From contig JBGFRR010000151.1 in the NCBI GenBank assembly GCA_041695045.1, forward strand, positions 12,416 to 76,415: a stretch of DNA of 64,000 nucleotides. The letters are read 5' to 3'. The notes under the pieces were generated by a model. It was not told the DNA's origin. It ran no database searches and saw only the letters and a list, made by a program, of their open reading frames with translations. The position numbers were made by a program, and so were the translations under genes. Positions within the stretch are counted from its first letter, which is position 1. The number at the start of each line of letters is the position of its first letter. This DNA is from JBGFRR01 sp041695045. GTDB lineage: Bacteria > Bacteroidota > Ignavibacteria > UBA10030. This document shows positions 32,374-41,172 of this stretch, piece after piece.

Positions 32374-34938
32374 ATGAAGACTCTGGTCTTACTGCTTGCG
32401 TCATGTTGGTGTCTCTCGTTCAGCCTCGCCAATCAACACGAATCGTCAGAAGCACAATCGCTTCGCGTCATTCCTACTCCACAGAACGTGCAAATCCGAT
32501 CGGGTGCGTACCGTATCACATCGCAAACACGCATCGTGCTTGGTGAAGGAACGAAAGCGGACGACGCATGGGCTGCCGAGCATATCGTGAAGGGTGTGGA
32601 AGAACTTCGCGGACGCGAACAGAACGTTGTGAAGGAGAGCGCGCTGCGGAGGATGTCGGCAAACTATGTCTACATCGGCACGCCGAGGTCGGAGTTTGGC
32701 GCCGAGCAACTGCGAGCGCGTGGGGGAAGAATGAGTTCAGCAATGCGCGAGGAAGGATATTTCCTTGACGCGAACACAAACGGCGTCGTGATTCTCGCAG
32801 AATCCCCGCGCGGACGCTTCTACGGAGCGATGACGCTGCTGCAAATCATCGAGCGTCAACGCAGAAGCGTGTTGGTTCCCGCGGTGAGCGTTCACGATTG
32901 GCCTGTACAGAAAATCCGCGGCATCACGGACGATATCAGCCGCGGACAAATCTCGACGCTCGACAACTTCAAAAAGATCATCCGCTTCCTCTCCCACTAT
33001 AAACTGAACACCTATGCACTCTACATGGAGGATGTTTTCACGTTCCGAAAGCATCCCCCCATCGGGAAAAGCCGCGGCGCCCTTACGGCGGCAGAAGTGA
33101 AGGAGCTCGATGCCTACGCGCGCCAACATCACGTGGAACTCATCCCCATCTTCCAAACGCTCGGCCACTGGGAGAACATTCTTCTCCTGCCCGAGTATGC
33201 TGTGTATGCGGAGTTCCCCGGCGCACACACGCTCAACGTTTCCGACGGCCGCACCTACCGCCTGCTGGATGAACTCATCGGCGAGGTCGCGCAGGCGTTC
33301 AGTTCCCCCTACGTTCATATCGGCGCGGACGAATCGTGGGATGTCGGGAAAGGAGCCAGCATGCAGCGCGTCGCGGCAAGCGATATTGCGACCGTTCATG
33401 CAAACCACTACAAGCGTGTCTTCGAAATCCTCAGGAAATACAGGAAAAAGCCGATGCTGTATGGTGATATGCTCTTAAAGCACCCTGCTGTTATTCCGCA
33501 ACTCCCTAAGGACGTCATCGTTATGGATTGGCAGTATCATGCAGCCGAGACCTATGCGAGCGCCGAGACGTTCAAAATGTCGGGCGTGCCGTTTGTGGTT
33601 TCTCCGGCTGTCATGAATTTCACCGGGCCCTTCCCCGATTATCTCAACACGTTTGTTAACGTCCGAGCCTTCAATCGTAGTGGGTATCGTAACGGGTCGC
33701 TGGGGGTCCTGACTTCCAACTGGAATGACTTCGGCGGCGAGGCGTTGCGCGAGCTGAACTTCTGGGGCTACGCGTGGACGGCAGAGTGCGCGTGGCAGCC
33801 CGACCCGCCTCTGGCGGACGGCCGGACGGAGTTCAACCGGAAATTCTTCTCTGAGTTCTTCGGCGTCAACAATCCCGCCGACGCGATCGCTGTGTATCAC
33901 CTCCTCTCCCAGCCGTTCAACAGATACACCTGGCATGAACTCTGGCGCCACCCGATGTTGCCCCCGCAAAGCGGGGCGTCAAGTATGAACTATCTTGTGC
34001 GCGTGGAGAGCATTGAGTCAACGATGCCGCTGGTGCAATCACTTCTCGCGGAGCTCAAGAAGCAGGCCACGCAGAATCATGACCAGGTTGCGCATCTCGA
34101 GTTTATCAGTCGGCTCAATCTGTGGTTTGCGAAGAAGCTGACGATGGGGAAGCGCGTTCGGACGATGATGAGCAGCAGCACGACGGTCAATCGCGACTCG
34201 ATTCAGCGAGCAGCCCTTCAGCTGATGAGCGGCGTCGTTCCGGAGCTTCAATCGCTCAAGGAGGAGTTCGCCCGGCTCTGGAAACAATCTAACCGTGAGG
34301 CCGGCCTGGAGCTTCTGTTGCAGCGCTACGACCGGCAGGCGGCGTACTGGAACGAAACCATAGAGCAAATTCGAAGAGGCGACGCGCAAATCGATCCGCG
34401 TATTCCGAGCGAGTGGATTTACCATGGCCTGACGAACCCGCGAGCACAAGACACAGCAGCCGCGCAGGTTCCCCGCGCATACTTTCGTTACACGCTTGAG
34501 CTTCACGAGCAGCCAAGCGCAGCGATGGTTCAGCTCATCGGCGATACGCATGCGAGGCTGTGGGTGAATGAGACGGAGGTTGGCGAGGTGGCCGCGCGGC
34601 CTTCGCTCTCGCTCATTGTCGAGCATCAGCGCGTGAAAGCATGGGACGTCAGCCGGTATCTTCGTGCCGGAAAGAACATCGTTGCCGTGGAGGTTGCGAA
34701 TTACGATGAGCCCGGGTCGGCGGGGTTCAATCTCTACGGAGAACTCACGTTTCGTGACGGGACGACGAGGACGCTTCTCTCGGACTCGACGTGGACCGTC
34801 TCGCCTCACTTGCAACAAGGGTGGAACGGACTTGCCTTTGATGATCGTGGGTGGGAATACGCTGCGGCGAAGCAATTCCCGCTGCCCGTTGTTCGGCCGA
34901 ACTTCGCTTCCGGGCGCCTATCCTGGATTGAACGGTAG
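32374..34938 (+). CDS. Exported GH20 beta-N-acetylhexosaminidase
   Basis: An 854-residue exported glycosidase removing terminal GlcNAc/GalNAc. Signal peptide about 1-20; GH20b-like N-terminal domain (VIPTPQNVQ to about 160); catalytic barrel with the Asp-Glu pair in HIGADESW (about residues 315-321). The C-terminal region has an extra beta-domain (DTHARLWVNETEVGE, ARLWVN-type jelly roll). ATG 32374 is preceded by AAGGTG. Residues from a palindrome (LPPQSGASS, about 530) interrupt the linker after the barrel. Confidence 0.9.
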   Translation: MKTLVLLLASCWCLSFSLANQHESSEAQSLRVIPTPQNVQIRSGAYRITSQTRIVLGEGTKADDAWAAEHIVKGVEELRGREQNVVKESALRRMSANYVYIGTPRSEFGAEQLRARGGRMSSAMREEGYFLDANTNGVVILAESPRGRFYGAMTLLQIIERQRRSVLVPAVSVHDWPVQKIRGITDDISRGQISTLDNFKKIIRFLSHYKLNTYALYMEDVFTFRKHPPIGKSRGALTAAEVKELDAYARQHHVELIPIFQTLGHWENILLLPEYAVYAEFPGAHTLNVSDGRTYRLLDELIGEVAQAFSSPYVHIGADESWDVGKGASMQRVAASDIATVHANHYKRVFEILRKYRKKPMLYGDMLLKHPAVIPQLPKDVIVMDWQYHAAETYASAETFKMSGVPFVVSPAVMNFTGPFPDYLNTFVNVRAFNRSGYRNGSLGVLTSNWNDFGGEALRELNFWGYAWTAECAWQPDPPLADGRTEFNRKFFSEFFGVNNPADAIAVYHLLSQPFNRYTWHELWRHPMLPPQSGASSMNYLVRVESIESTMPLVQSLLAELKKQATQNHDQVAHLEFISRLNLWFAKKLTMGKRVRTMMSSSTTVNRDSIQRAALQLMSGVVPELQSLKEEFARLWKQSNREAGLELLLQRYDRQAAYWNETIEQIRRGDAQIDPRIPSEWIYHGLTNPRAQDTAAAQVPRAYFRYTLELHEQPSAAMVQLIGDTHARLWVNETEVGEVAARPSLSLIVEHQRVKAWDVSRYLRAGKNIVAVEVANYDEPGSAGFNLYGELTFRDGTTRTLLSDSTWTVSPHLQQGWNGLAFDDRGWEYAAAKQFPLPVVRPNFASGRLSWIER
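33962..33976. repeat. In-frame palindrome in the GH20 gene
   Basis: CCCCGC-AAA-GCGGGG, encoding part of MLPPQSGASS between the catalytic barrel and the C-terminal domain. Confidence 0.7.
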
Positions 34939-35107
34939 AGCGGCGGATAGGTCAAAGAAAACAAAAAAGGCGCGAGGCATCGATGAAATACGGAGAGGTA
35001 GTTCATTCGAGAGATTTCCACTGTTTTTAAGCCAGCAAAACGACATTCTTAAAAACGGGAATGGGTGATTGAAGAAATGGCATCGTGCAATGGGAATGCC
35101 TAAACTA

Positions 35108-35147
35108 TGCCCATTTTTGGGCAAACACGGATGGCACGCTACTTGTC
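35108..35147 (+). promoter_or_regulatory. Candidate sigma-54 promoter with upstream inverted repeat
   Basis: TGGCACG-N4-TTGTC (35132-35147) matches the -24/-12 consensus, with the correct 11-bp step between the key G residues; only the -12 C is T. A perfect inverted repeat, TGCCCA-TTTT-TGGGCA, lies just upstream (35108-35123). Transcription would start near 35158, ahead of the small four-helix gene and the oxidoreductase genes. Confidence 0.5.
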
Positions 35148-35184
35148 CATCGTTGAGATGAAAGGACAACCTGCAGAACGAAGT

Positions 35185-35436
35185 ATGAGACTACGGATCA
35201 AGACTGACGAACTCCGCTGCGACCATGAATGCCGCTACGACTGCGGGCTGCTGATGGAGGCGCTGCGGCGTGAATCTGAGCTTGGGAAGTTCTATGATGA
35301 GATCCTCCGCCGGTGCGACAAGCCGGATGTTCGCGCATTCATCGCAGAGCTCGCGGAAAAACGACGCGAGCGTATCAACCAGACTGTCGCACAGATCAAC
35401 CGTCTGTATTCCTCATTTGACCCAGCCGGCGTGTAG
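35185..35436 (+). CDS. Small helical protein of unknown function
   Basis: About 83 residues, rich in charged amino acids and predicted to form two long helices; CDHECRYDC near the N-terminus could bind metal. The pattern of Glu and His-containing helices is loosely ferritin-like, but no family is assigned. ATG 35185 is preferred over 35158 because the predicted transcription start coincides with 35158. It precedes the oxidoreductase alpha subunit by 21 nt and may share its promoter. Confidence 0.55.
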   Translation: MRLRIKTDELRCDHECRYDCGLLMEALRRESELGKFYDEILRRCDKPDVRAFIAELAEKRRERINQTVAQINRLYSSFDPAGV

Positions 35437-35457
35437 GCGTGAAGCGACGAACTGTGC

Positions 35458-36624
35458 ATGCCCCGCCACGTTGAACATACCATTCGACTCCGCTCCGGTA
35501 ACCAGATGATTGCGGAGGGAGCCATCCAGGCAGGTTGTCGATTCTTTGCCGGCTACCCGATCACCCCCGCCACAGGAATCTTCAAGACGATGGTTGACCA
35601 ACTTCCCGCGCACAACGGCCTCGCGCTCAGTGCGCCGGATGAAATCTCCGCCATCGCGTACTGCATCGGTGCATCCATGCGTGGATACAAAGCCATGACG
35701 GCAACGTCCGGTCCGGGTTGGGCGCTGATGACCGAATCCGTGCAGTATGCGTTGATGACGGAAACGCCGCTTGTTGTCGCGCTCGTGCAGCGACTTGGCC
35801 CCAGCACAGGCGGAGCGACGCAAGGTGCACAGGGCGATGTGCTGCTTGCGGAATTCTGCACTTCGGGTGGGTACACGATTCCGATCCTGTGTCCCACCAA
35901 CGCGCGAGATTGTTACGAACTTACGATTCTTGCCTTCACGTGGTCGGAGCTGTTGCGCACGCCCGTCATCGTGTTGAGCGACAAAGAGGTTGGGATGACA
36001 ATTGAAAGTGTGAACTACTCAACGTTGCCGGCAGTAACATCGCAGGAACGGCTCACGAATTTTGCATTCCGGACGCAGGGAGAACACAACAAACACCGGC
36101 GGTGGGGGACGTACTCTATCGATGCGAGCCATGAGGTTCCGGTGTTTGCGCCGGTCGGTGGAGAGCGAAAAGTGACGGCCACTGGTTCTGCCCATGACAA
36201 ACAGGGGAGGCTCCAGAAGAATTCGACCGAGACAGTCGAGATGTTACGGCACCTTGAGGATAAGATCCGCTGGCGTGCAGGCGATCTTGCTGTGGTCAAT
36301 ACCGACCTTCAGGCGTCAGCGAACACGCTGGTTATGAGTTACGGAATCACGAGCCGAGCTGCGCGGGAGGCCGTTGTTGAGGCGCGCCGACAGGGCCGGA
36401 AGGTCTCGTCCATGAACATCCTTTCGCTCTTTCCAGTCCCTGTGAAAATAATAACCAATGCGCTCCAGAAGGTAGAGCGTGTGATCGTTGCGGAAGAGAA
36501 CCTTAACGGACTCTACCGCTCCGTTCTGGAACGCTATTGCAATGGCCGGCAGGTCATTGGTGTCAATTCCATAGGTTCGATGATCACGCCGCAAAAAATT
36601 CTCGCTGCAATCCTTTTGAAATAA
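35458..36624 (+). CDS. 2-oxoacid:ferredoxin oxidoreductase, alpha subunit
   Basis: 388 residues with the PYR-domain motif GYPITPATGIF, the conserved TATSGPGWALMTE, and the C-terminal transketolase-like domain (NILSLFPVP). With the next gene it forms a thiamine-diphosphate enzyme that converts a 2-oxoacid and CoA to acyl-CoA, CO2 and reduced ferredoxin, or the reverse. KorA and PorA types are not separable by eye. The stop overlaps the next start (TAATG). Confidence 0.9.
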   Translation: MPRHVEHTIRLRSGNQMIAEGAIQAGCRFFAGYPITPATGIFKTMVDQLPAHNGLALSAPDEISAIAYCIGASMRGYKAMTATSGPGWALMTESVQYALMTETPLVVALVQRLGPSTGGATQGAQGDVLLAEFCTSGGYTIPILCPTNARDCYELTILAFTWSELLRTPVIVLSDKEVGMTIESVNYSTLPAVTSQERLTNFAFRTQGEHNKHRRWGTYSIDASHEVPVFAPVGGERKVTATGSAHDKQGRLQKNSTETVEMLRHLEDKIRWRAGDLAVVNTDLQASANTLVMSYGITSRAAREAVVEARRQGRKVSSMNILSLFPVPVKIITNALQKVERVIVAEENLNGLYRSVLERYCNGRQVIGVNSIGSMITPQKILAAILLK

Positions 36625-38006
36625 TGACGCCGATGGACATCCCGATCAACACAACCGGAATGCCTGCAGCACGCACGTCGTATCTTGTGGACAACCCGCA
36701 GTTCCCGTTCTGCAAGGGCTGCAGTCATACGATCGTTCTCCGCAGGCTGAGCGAAGCCCTCGTCGCTCTGCAAATTCCGCCGAAGGATGTTGTGCTTGTA
36801 ACGGACATCGGTTGTATTGGTCTGGCGGATGCCCTGTTTGGCGAGGTCCACACCGTCCACACCACACACGGAAGGTCAACGGCATTTGCCACGGGGATTG
36901 CATTAGCGGACTCTGTTCTCGCCAACGGAAGGCTCAAAACGATTGTTTTGATCGGAGACGGCGGAGCGATGATCGGCCTGCTGCATCTTGTCCACGCGGC
37001 CATGCTGAATACGGACATCACCGTTCTGATCTGCAACAATTTTGTCTATGGGATGACGGGCGGGCAAGGGTCGGGATTGACGCCGGAGCGTTTCAGAACC
37101 TCCACGACGCCCGGGGGCAACATCGTTCCGCCGGCGAACTTGTGTGAGATACTGAAGGACAGCCACGCTCCATTCGTTGCACGAGTTTCAGCTCTTGACC
37201 CATCGCTCTCTGCAACGCTTCAGCACGCAGTGGAATTCAAGGGTTTCGCAGCGGTCGAGATCCTGGAACTCTGTACAGAATATGCCGTACCGATGAATGA
37301 GCTGACCGGAAACAAGCTCGTGGAGGTAGCAGAGCGGAACCAGTGGAGGATGGGAGTGCTGAACGATTCCAACGAGCGTTTGACGTACGCGGAACGTCTC
37401 GCTCTGGTGAAACACGCTGAACAGAAAGTCGAAAAATCTCTCCCGGACACGGTTGTAGTTTCCCGAAAGCCGCACCTGAAAAAACCGGTCAGTATCATTC
37501 TTGCCGGGAGCGCGGGAGAACGAGTACAATCTGCCGCGACTGCAATCTGCCATGCTGCAATTCTCTCCGGCCTTCACGTTACGCAGAAGAACGATAATCC
37601 CGTTACGCAAGGATCGGGCTTCTCCTCCTCCGAGATCTGGCTCAGTCCAAATCCGATCGGCTACACCGGTATCGGGTGTCCGGGCTTCGTCGTTGTTGTA
37701 TCTGAGGATGGATTACGAGAGCTCCGTAGCCACGGGGTGTTCGAGCGGGTTGACGAGACATCGACTATTTACATCGATCAATCGTTGGAGTGGCGTGAGC
37801 GTCCTCGGGTGGTGCGCGCAATACCGTTGCGGAAGACATTCGGGCCTCCGTACGCCGCCATCGGAGCATTGATGTTCGTGGCAACGATCCACAACCTCAT
37901 CGACAGTCCTACGCTCCAGAGGACGGTCTACGCTCGCCTCGGCGATCAGGCAGCAACGCTGCTCTCAAAAGTGCAGGGACTGGAGAAGTCATTCCCAGCC
38001 GGTTAG
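36624..38006 (+). CDS. 2-oxoacid:ferredoxin oxidoreductase, fused beta-gamma subunit
   Basis: Residues about 1-270 are the beta subunit: CxxC at 30-33 (FCKGC), and the TPP motif GDGGAMIG...NNFVYGMTGGQ. Residues about 290-460 match a gamma subunit (ILAGSAGERVQSAATAICHAA, GYTGIGCPG). Gamma is usually separate or fused to alpha, so a beta-gamma fusion is uncommon. No delta (ferredoxin) subunit lies nearby. The start overlaps the alpha gene, giving a two-gene complex. Confidence 0.88.
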   Translation: MTPMDIPINTTGMPAARTSYLVDNPQFPFCKGCSHTIVLRRLSEALVALQIPPKDVVLVTDIGCIGLADALFGEVHTVHTTHGRSTAFATGIALADSVLANGRLKTIVLIGDGGAMIGLLHLVHAAMLNTDITVLICNNFVYGMTGGQGSGLTPERFRTSTTPGGNIVPPANLCEILKDSHAPFVARVSALDPSLSATLQHAVEFKGFAAVEILELCTEYAVPMNELTGNKLVEVAERNQWRMGVLNDSNERLTYAERLALVKHAEQKVEKSLPDTVVVSRKPHLKKPVSIILAGSAGERVQSAATAICHAAILSGLHVTQKNDNPVTQGSGFSSSEIWLSPNPIGYTGIGCPGFVVVVSEDGLRELRSHGVFERVDETSTIYIDQSLEWRERPRVVRAIPLRKTFGPPYAAIGALMFVATIHNLIDSPTLQRTVYARLGDQAATLLSKVQGLEKSFPAG

Positions 38007-38229
38007 AAACGCCCATGATCAACTACGAAATAGTGATTACGTTGTTCATCCGCCAGACAATCCCGCCTTGATTCACGATTTGTCAACAAAGGTCAATTCA
38101 AGCGAAATCTGATCGCCGTTCACCTAGTCTGTTTTTTTCCTCAATTGAAACTCACCCATCTTTTCTGTATCATCGAACCCACACGCGGAGCGCCCCACAA
38201 ACCAATCCCGCAACGTGGGACTTACCGGT

Positions 38230-39042
38230 ATGTCTTCTCTTTCATTGCTCTTATTGTTCTGCGGCGGACTCGTTACTGGCACGGTCGGGGCGTTGCTCGG
38301 CATCGGCGGCGGACTCTTCCTCGTGCCGTTTCTCGTGCTCGTCGTCGGCGTCCCGATGCACCAGGCCGTTGCAACGAGTCTCATCGCCGTCATCGCCACC
38401 TCGAGTGCAGCCGCAGCGGTGAACGTCGAGCGCGGTCTGGTGAATGTGCGGTTAGGCATGGTGTTGGAGATTGCCACCGTGTTTGGGGCAATCGTCGGTG
38501 CTCTTGTGGCGCACGGTATAGACGAGCGCCGGCTTTCGAAAATTTTCGCTGTCATCATGCTTGCGGTAGCGCTCCTTATGTGGTACCGGCTCCGCAGACC
38601 GGAGCGGGCCGCAGGAATTCAGCCCCGCGGCCGATTGAGCGGCACATACTTCGACGATGCCGTGAACGCCGTGGTGCCGTACGGTGTGCGCCGTATTCGT
38701 GAGACGCTTGGCATCTCGTTGTTCGCCGGCACGATTTCCGGTCTGCTGGGGGTGGGCGGAGGCATCTTTAAGGTGCCGGCCATGCATCTCATTTCCGGCG
38801 TGCCGATGAAGGTGGCTACCGCCACAAGCAATTTTATGATCGGCGTGACGGCTGCGGCAAGCGCATTTCTCTACTTCGCGCACGGCAATATCAACCCCGT
38901 GCTCTCGTCGTCGGCGGTGCTTGGCGTGTTCCTCGGGTCGATGGCCGGCATCGTACTCGCCAAACGGATTCAAGGCCGGACGATGACAATTCTTTTTATC
39001 ATCGTGCTCATCGTCGTTTCCATCCAGATGTTTACTCGTTAA
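38230..39042 (+). CDS. TauE/SafE family anion permease
   Basis: A membrane protein of about 270 residues with the paired GIGGGLFLVPFL and GVGGGIFKVPAM motifs of the TauE family. The adjacent DUF1634 gene is its usual partner. The substrate may be sulfite, a sulfonate or another small anion. ATG 38230 is preferred over 38215 for spacing to GGGA. Confidence 0.88.
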   Translation: MSSLSLLLLFCGGLVTGTVGALLGIGGGLFLVPFLVLVVGVPMHQAVATSLIAVIATSSAAAAVNVERGLVNVRLGMVLEIATVFGAIVGALVAHGIDERRLSKIFAVIMLAVALLMWYRLRRPERAAGIQPRGRLSGTYFDDAVNAVVPYGVRRIRETLGISLFAGTISGLLGVGGGIFKVPAMHLISGVPMKVATATSNFMIGVTAAASAFLYFAHGNINPVLSSSAVLGVFLGSMAGIVLAKRIQGRTMTILFIIVLIVVSIQMFTR

Positions 39043-39045
39043 GCC

Positions 39046-39471
39046 ATGACTATGAACAATCCCACGCCGGCCGCAGCCGTTCCATCTCAATCCTACGAAC
39101 GATGGATCAGCAAAACACTCCGCATCGGCGTCGGCTTGAGTACCATCCTTATGGTGGGGGGATTGACGATTGCCGCCCTGCAAGACACACCCGTTGCAGT
39201 TCCTCTGGTGAACCCCTCGCTCGTAGAGTTGTTCGCGCGTCTTGTAGCGGGCTCGTTCGGTGCAACGGCCAACGCCGTCGCCTTGATGATGATGTACACA
39301 GGCTTGCTTCTCTTGATGCTTACGCCGTTTATGCGTGTCACTGCAACGACGATTTCCTTCAGCCTGCTGCGCGATTGGAGGTTTGTCTCCGTCTCGCTTC
39401 TTGTGCTGGCCATGCTCGTCGGTCAGCTTGTGCTTTCGCTTGCCACGTCCACCCCGGGGCACACGCCATGA
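39046..39471 (+). CDS. DUF1634 membrane protein
   Basis: 141 residues with three membrane helices and the LRIGVGLSTILMVGGL helix typical of DUF1634. The family almost always follows a TauE permease, as here (3-nt gap), and probably forms part of the transporter. Its stop overlaps the dcd start (ATGA). Confidence 0.82.
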   Translation: MTMNNPTPAAAVPSQSYERWISKTLRIGVGLSTILMVGGLTIAALQDTPVAVPLVNPSLVELFARLVAGSFGATANAVALMMMYTGLLLLMLTPFMRVTATTISFSLLRDWRFVSVSLLVLAMLVGQLVLSLATSTPGHTP

Positions 39472-40004
39472 TCCTTTCCGACAAACGCATCCTTGAAGAG
39501 ATGAAGCGCGGCTCCATCGTCATCAAGCCGTTTCACCGGCGCTATCTCGGCTCGAACAGCTACGATGTACACCTCGGCCGTTGGTTGGCAATGTACAATG
39601 ACGAAATCCTCGACAGCAGGAAACACAATACGGTGCGCTACTTCAAGATTCCGACCGAGGGACTGATTCTCGTCCCGAGCAAACTCTATCTCGGCGTCAC
39701 GCACGAGTACACGGAGACGCATCGCCATGTGCCGTTTCTGGAGGGCAAGAGCAGCATCGGACGGTTGGGCATTGATATTCACGCGACGGCAGGAAAGGGG
39801 GATGTGGGATTCTGCAACACCTGGACGCTCGAGATCTCCGTGCGACAACCCGTGCGCATTTATACCGGCATGCCGATCGGGCAGTTGATTTACTTTGAGG
39901 TGTCGGGAGAGGTTGCGGTACCGTACTCGAAGAAGAAGAGCGCAAAATACAACAAACGGAGTATCAAGCCGGTAGAGTCCATGATGTGGAAGAATTTTCA
40001 GTAG
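39468..40004 (+). CDS. dcd: dCTP deaminase
   Basis: 178 residues starting MILSDKRILEEM, with EGKSSIGRLGIDIHATAG carrying the catalytic Glu and the nucleotide-binding loop, and the C-terminal VPYSKKKSAKY. It converts dCTP to dUTP (or to dUMP in bifunctional types) for thymidylate synthesis. It overlaps the DUF1634 stop, an unrelated neighbour. Confidence 0.95.
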   Translation: MILSDKRILEEMKRGSIVIKPFHRRYLGSNSYDVHLGRWLAMYNDEILDSRKHNTVRYFKIPTEGLILVPSKLYLGVTHEYTETHRHVPFLEGKSSIGRLGIDIHATAGKGDVGFCNTWTLEISVRQPVRIYTGMPIGQLIYFEVSGEVAVPYSKKKSAKYNKRSIKPVESMMWKNFQ

Positions 40005-40035
40005 TGAAGTATAAAGTACCAAGTAGTAAGACTTG

Positions 40036-40172
40036 CAGGTGTTGAAACAGTCAAAAGCGTTGCCCACAAACCACGCGAAAGACGCTAATATGTTTCTTTT
40101 TCGCGTTCGTTCGCGCCTGCCTGCAGCAGGCAGGTGTTTAGCGGGCAAATGAAGTTGTTTTTTCAACACCTG
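40036..40172. mobile_element. MITE-like element with 12-bp terminal inverted repeats
   Basis: CAGGTGTTGAAA (40036-40047) and its exact complement (40161-40172) bound a 137-bp non-coding segment flanked by CTTG on both sides, a possible 4-bp target duplication. Inside is the palindrome CCTGCCTG-cag-CAGGCAGG (40116-40134). No ORF is inside. The rest of 40005-40306 has only AAGTAGTAAG-like and AGGTAGAT-like simple repeats. Confidence 0.55.
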
Positions 40173-40306
40173 CTTGTGGTGCCTGTGTACAGACAGCAGA
40201 AGGTAGATAAAGGTAGATGGCAGTAATGGCAATCATTGAGCGAGGCCGTTGTGAGTAGAAATTACAGAGAAAGACCGTTGAGGAATCTCAACACGAACAA
40301 TGCACT

Positions 40307-41128
40307 ATGACATTTGCACAACTACTCCGGCGAACTCAAAAGGAAACGCGGTCTCTTCTCTGCATCGGACTCGACACCGACGCCGAATTGCTGCCGCATC
40401 ATCTGCGCACGCATCCCAACGGTGTGCTCCACTTCAATCGAGAGATCATCGACGCCACGGCGTCGCTGGTGTGCGCCTACAAGCTGAATTTTGCCTTCTA
40501 CGAAGCCTTAGGAGAATTCGGCTGGCATGTGCTGCGTGAGACGCTCGCCTACATTCCAAAACACATCCGCACGATCGGCGATGGCAAACGGGGGGATATT
40601 CAGAACACCGGCGAGCACTATGCCCGAGCGCTCTTCGATGACTTGGGCTTTGATGCCGCCACCGTCAATCCCTACATGGGACATGATGCCATTGAGCCGT
40701 TTCTGAAGCGACGGGGTCGTGGTGTCTTTCTCCTTGCGCTCACGTCGAATCCCGGCTCACACGATTTCCAACGCCTCCCCGTGCGAGGCAAACCGCTGTA
40801 CGAACGCGTTGTGCAAACAGCGATGAGGTGGAGTAAAAAAGGAGGCATCGGATTCGTAGCCGGTGCAACGCACCCACGCGAGCTTCAGCGCATACGAACG
40901 CTTGCACCCAACGCGCCGCTGCTGATCCCCGGCGTCGGCACGCAGGGGGGCGACCTGCGGGATGCGGTGCGGTATGGATGCACAGCAAAAGGAGATTTAG
41001 CAGTCATCAACGTGAGCCGCAGCGTGCTGTATGCATCCAGCGGTCTGAACTTTGCCGACGCTGCGCGCGCGGAAGCGACAATGCTGTTCGAACACATCCG
41101 GGCACACCAAGAGGAATTTTTCGGCTGA
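40307..41128 (+). CDS. pyrF: Orotidine-5'-phosphate decarboxylase
   Basis: 273 residues of the longer (type 2, about 270 aa) OMP decarboxylase family, with active-site DGKRGDIQNTG (Lys at about 94) and PGVGTQGG phosphate loop. It makes UMP in pyrimidine synthesis. It lies 303 bp after dcd, another pyrimidine gene, but the MITE-like element separates them. Confidence 0.95.
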   Translation: MTFAQLLRRTQKETRSLLCIGLDTDAELLPHHLRTHPNGVLHFNREIIDATASLVCAYKLNFAFYEALGEFGWHVLRETLAYIPKHIRTIGDGKRGDIQNTGEHYARALFDDLGFDAATVNPYMGHDAIEPFLKRRGRGVFLLALTSNPGSHDFQRLPVRGKPLYERVVQTAMRWSKKGGIGFVAGATHPRELQRIRTLAPNAPLLIPGVGTQGGDLRDAVRYGCTAKGDLAVINVSRSVLYASSGLNFADAARAEATMLFEHIRAHQEEFFG

Positions 41129-41172
41129 GGCCGTTCAGCCAGTCACTGTTCTCCTATTCACCTTCTTCTGCC

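Noticed and set aside
38452..39462. Minus-strand open frame of 336 codons over TauE and DUF1634
   Set aside because: Rich in His/Arg/Gly without any domain; antisense shadow of two membrane protein genes.
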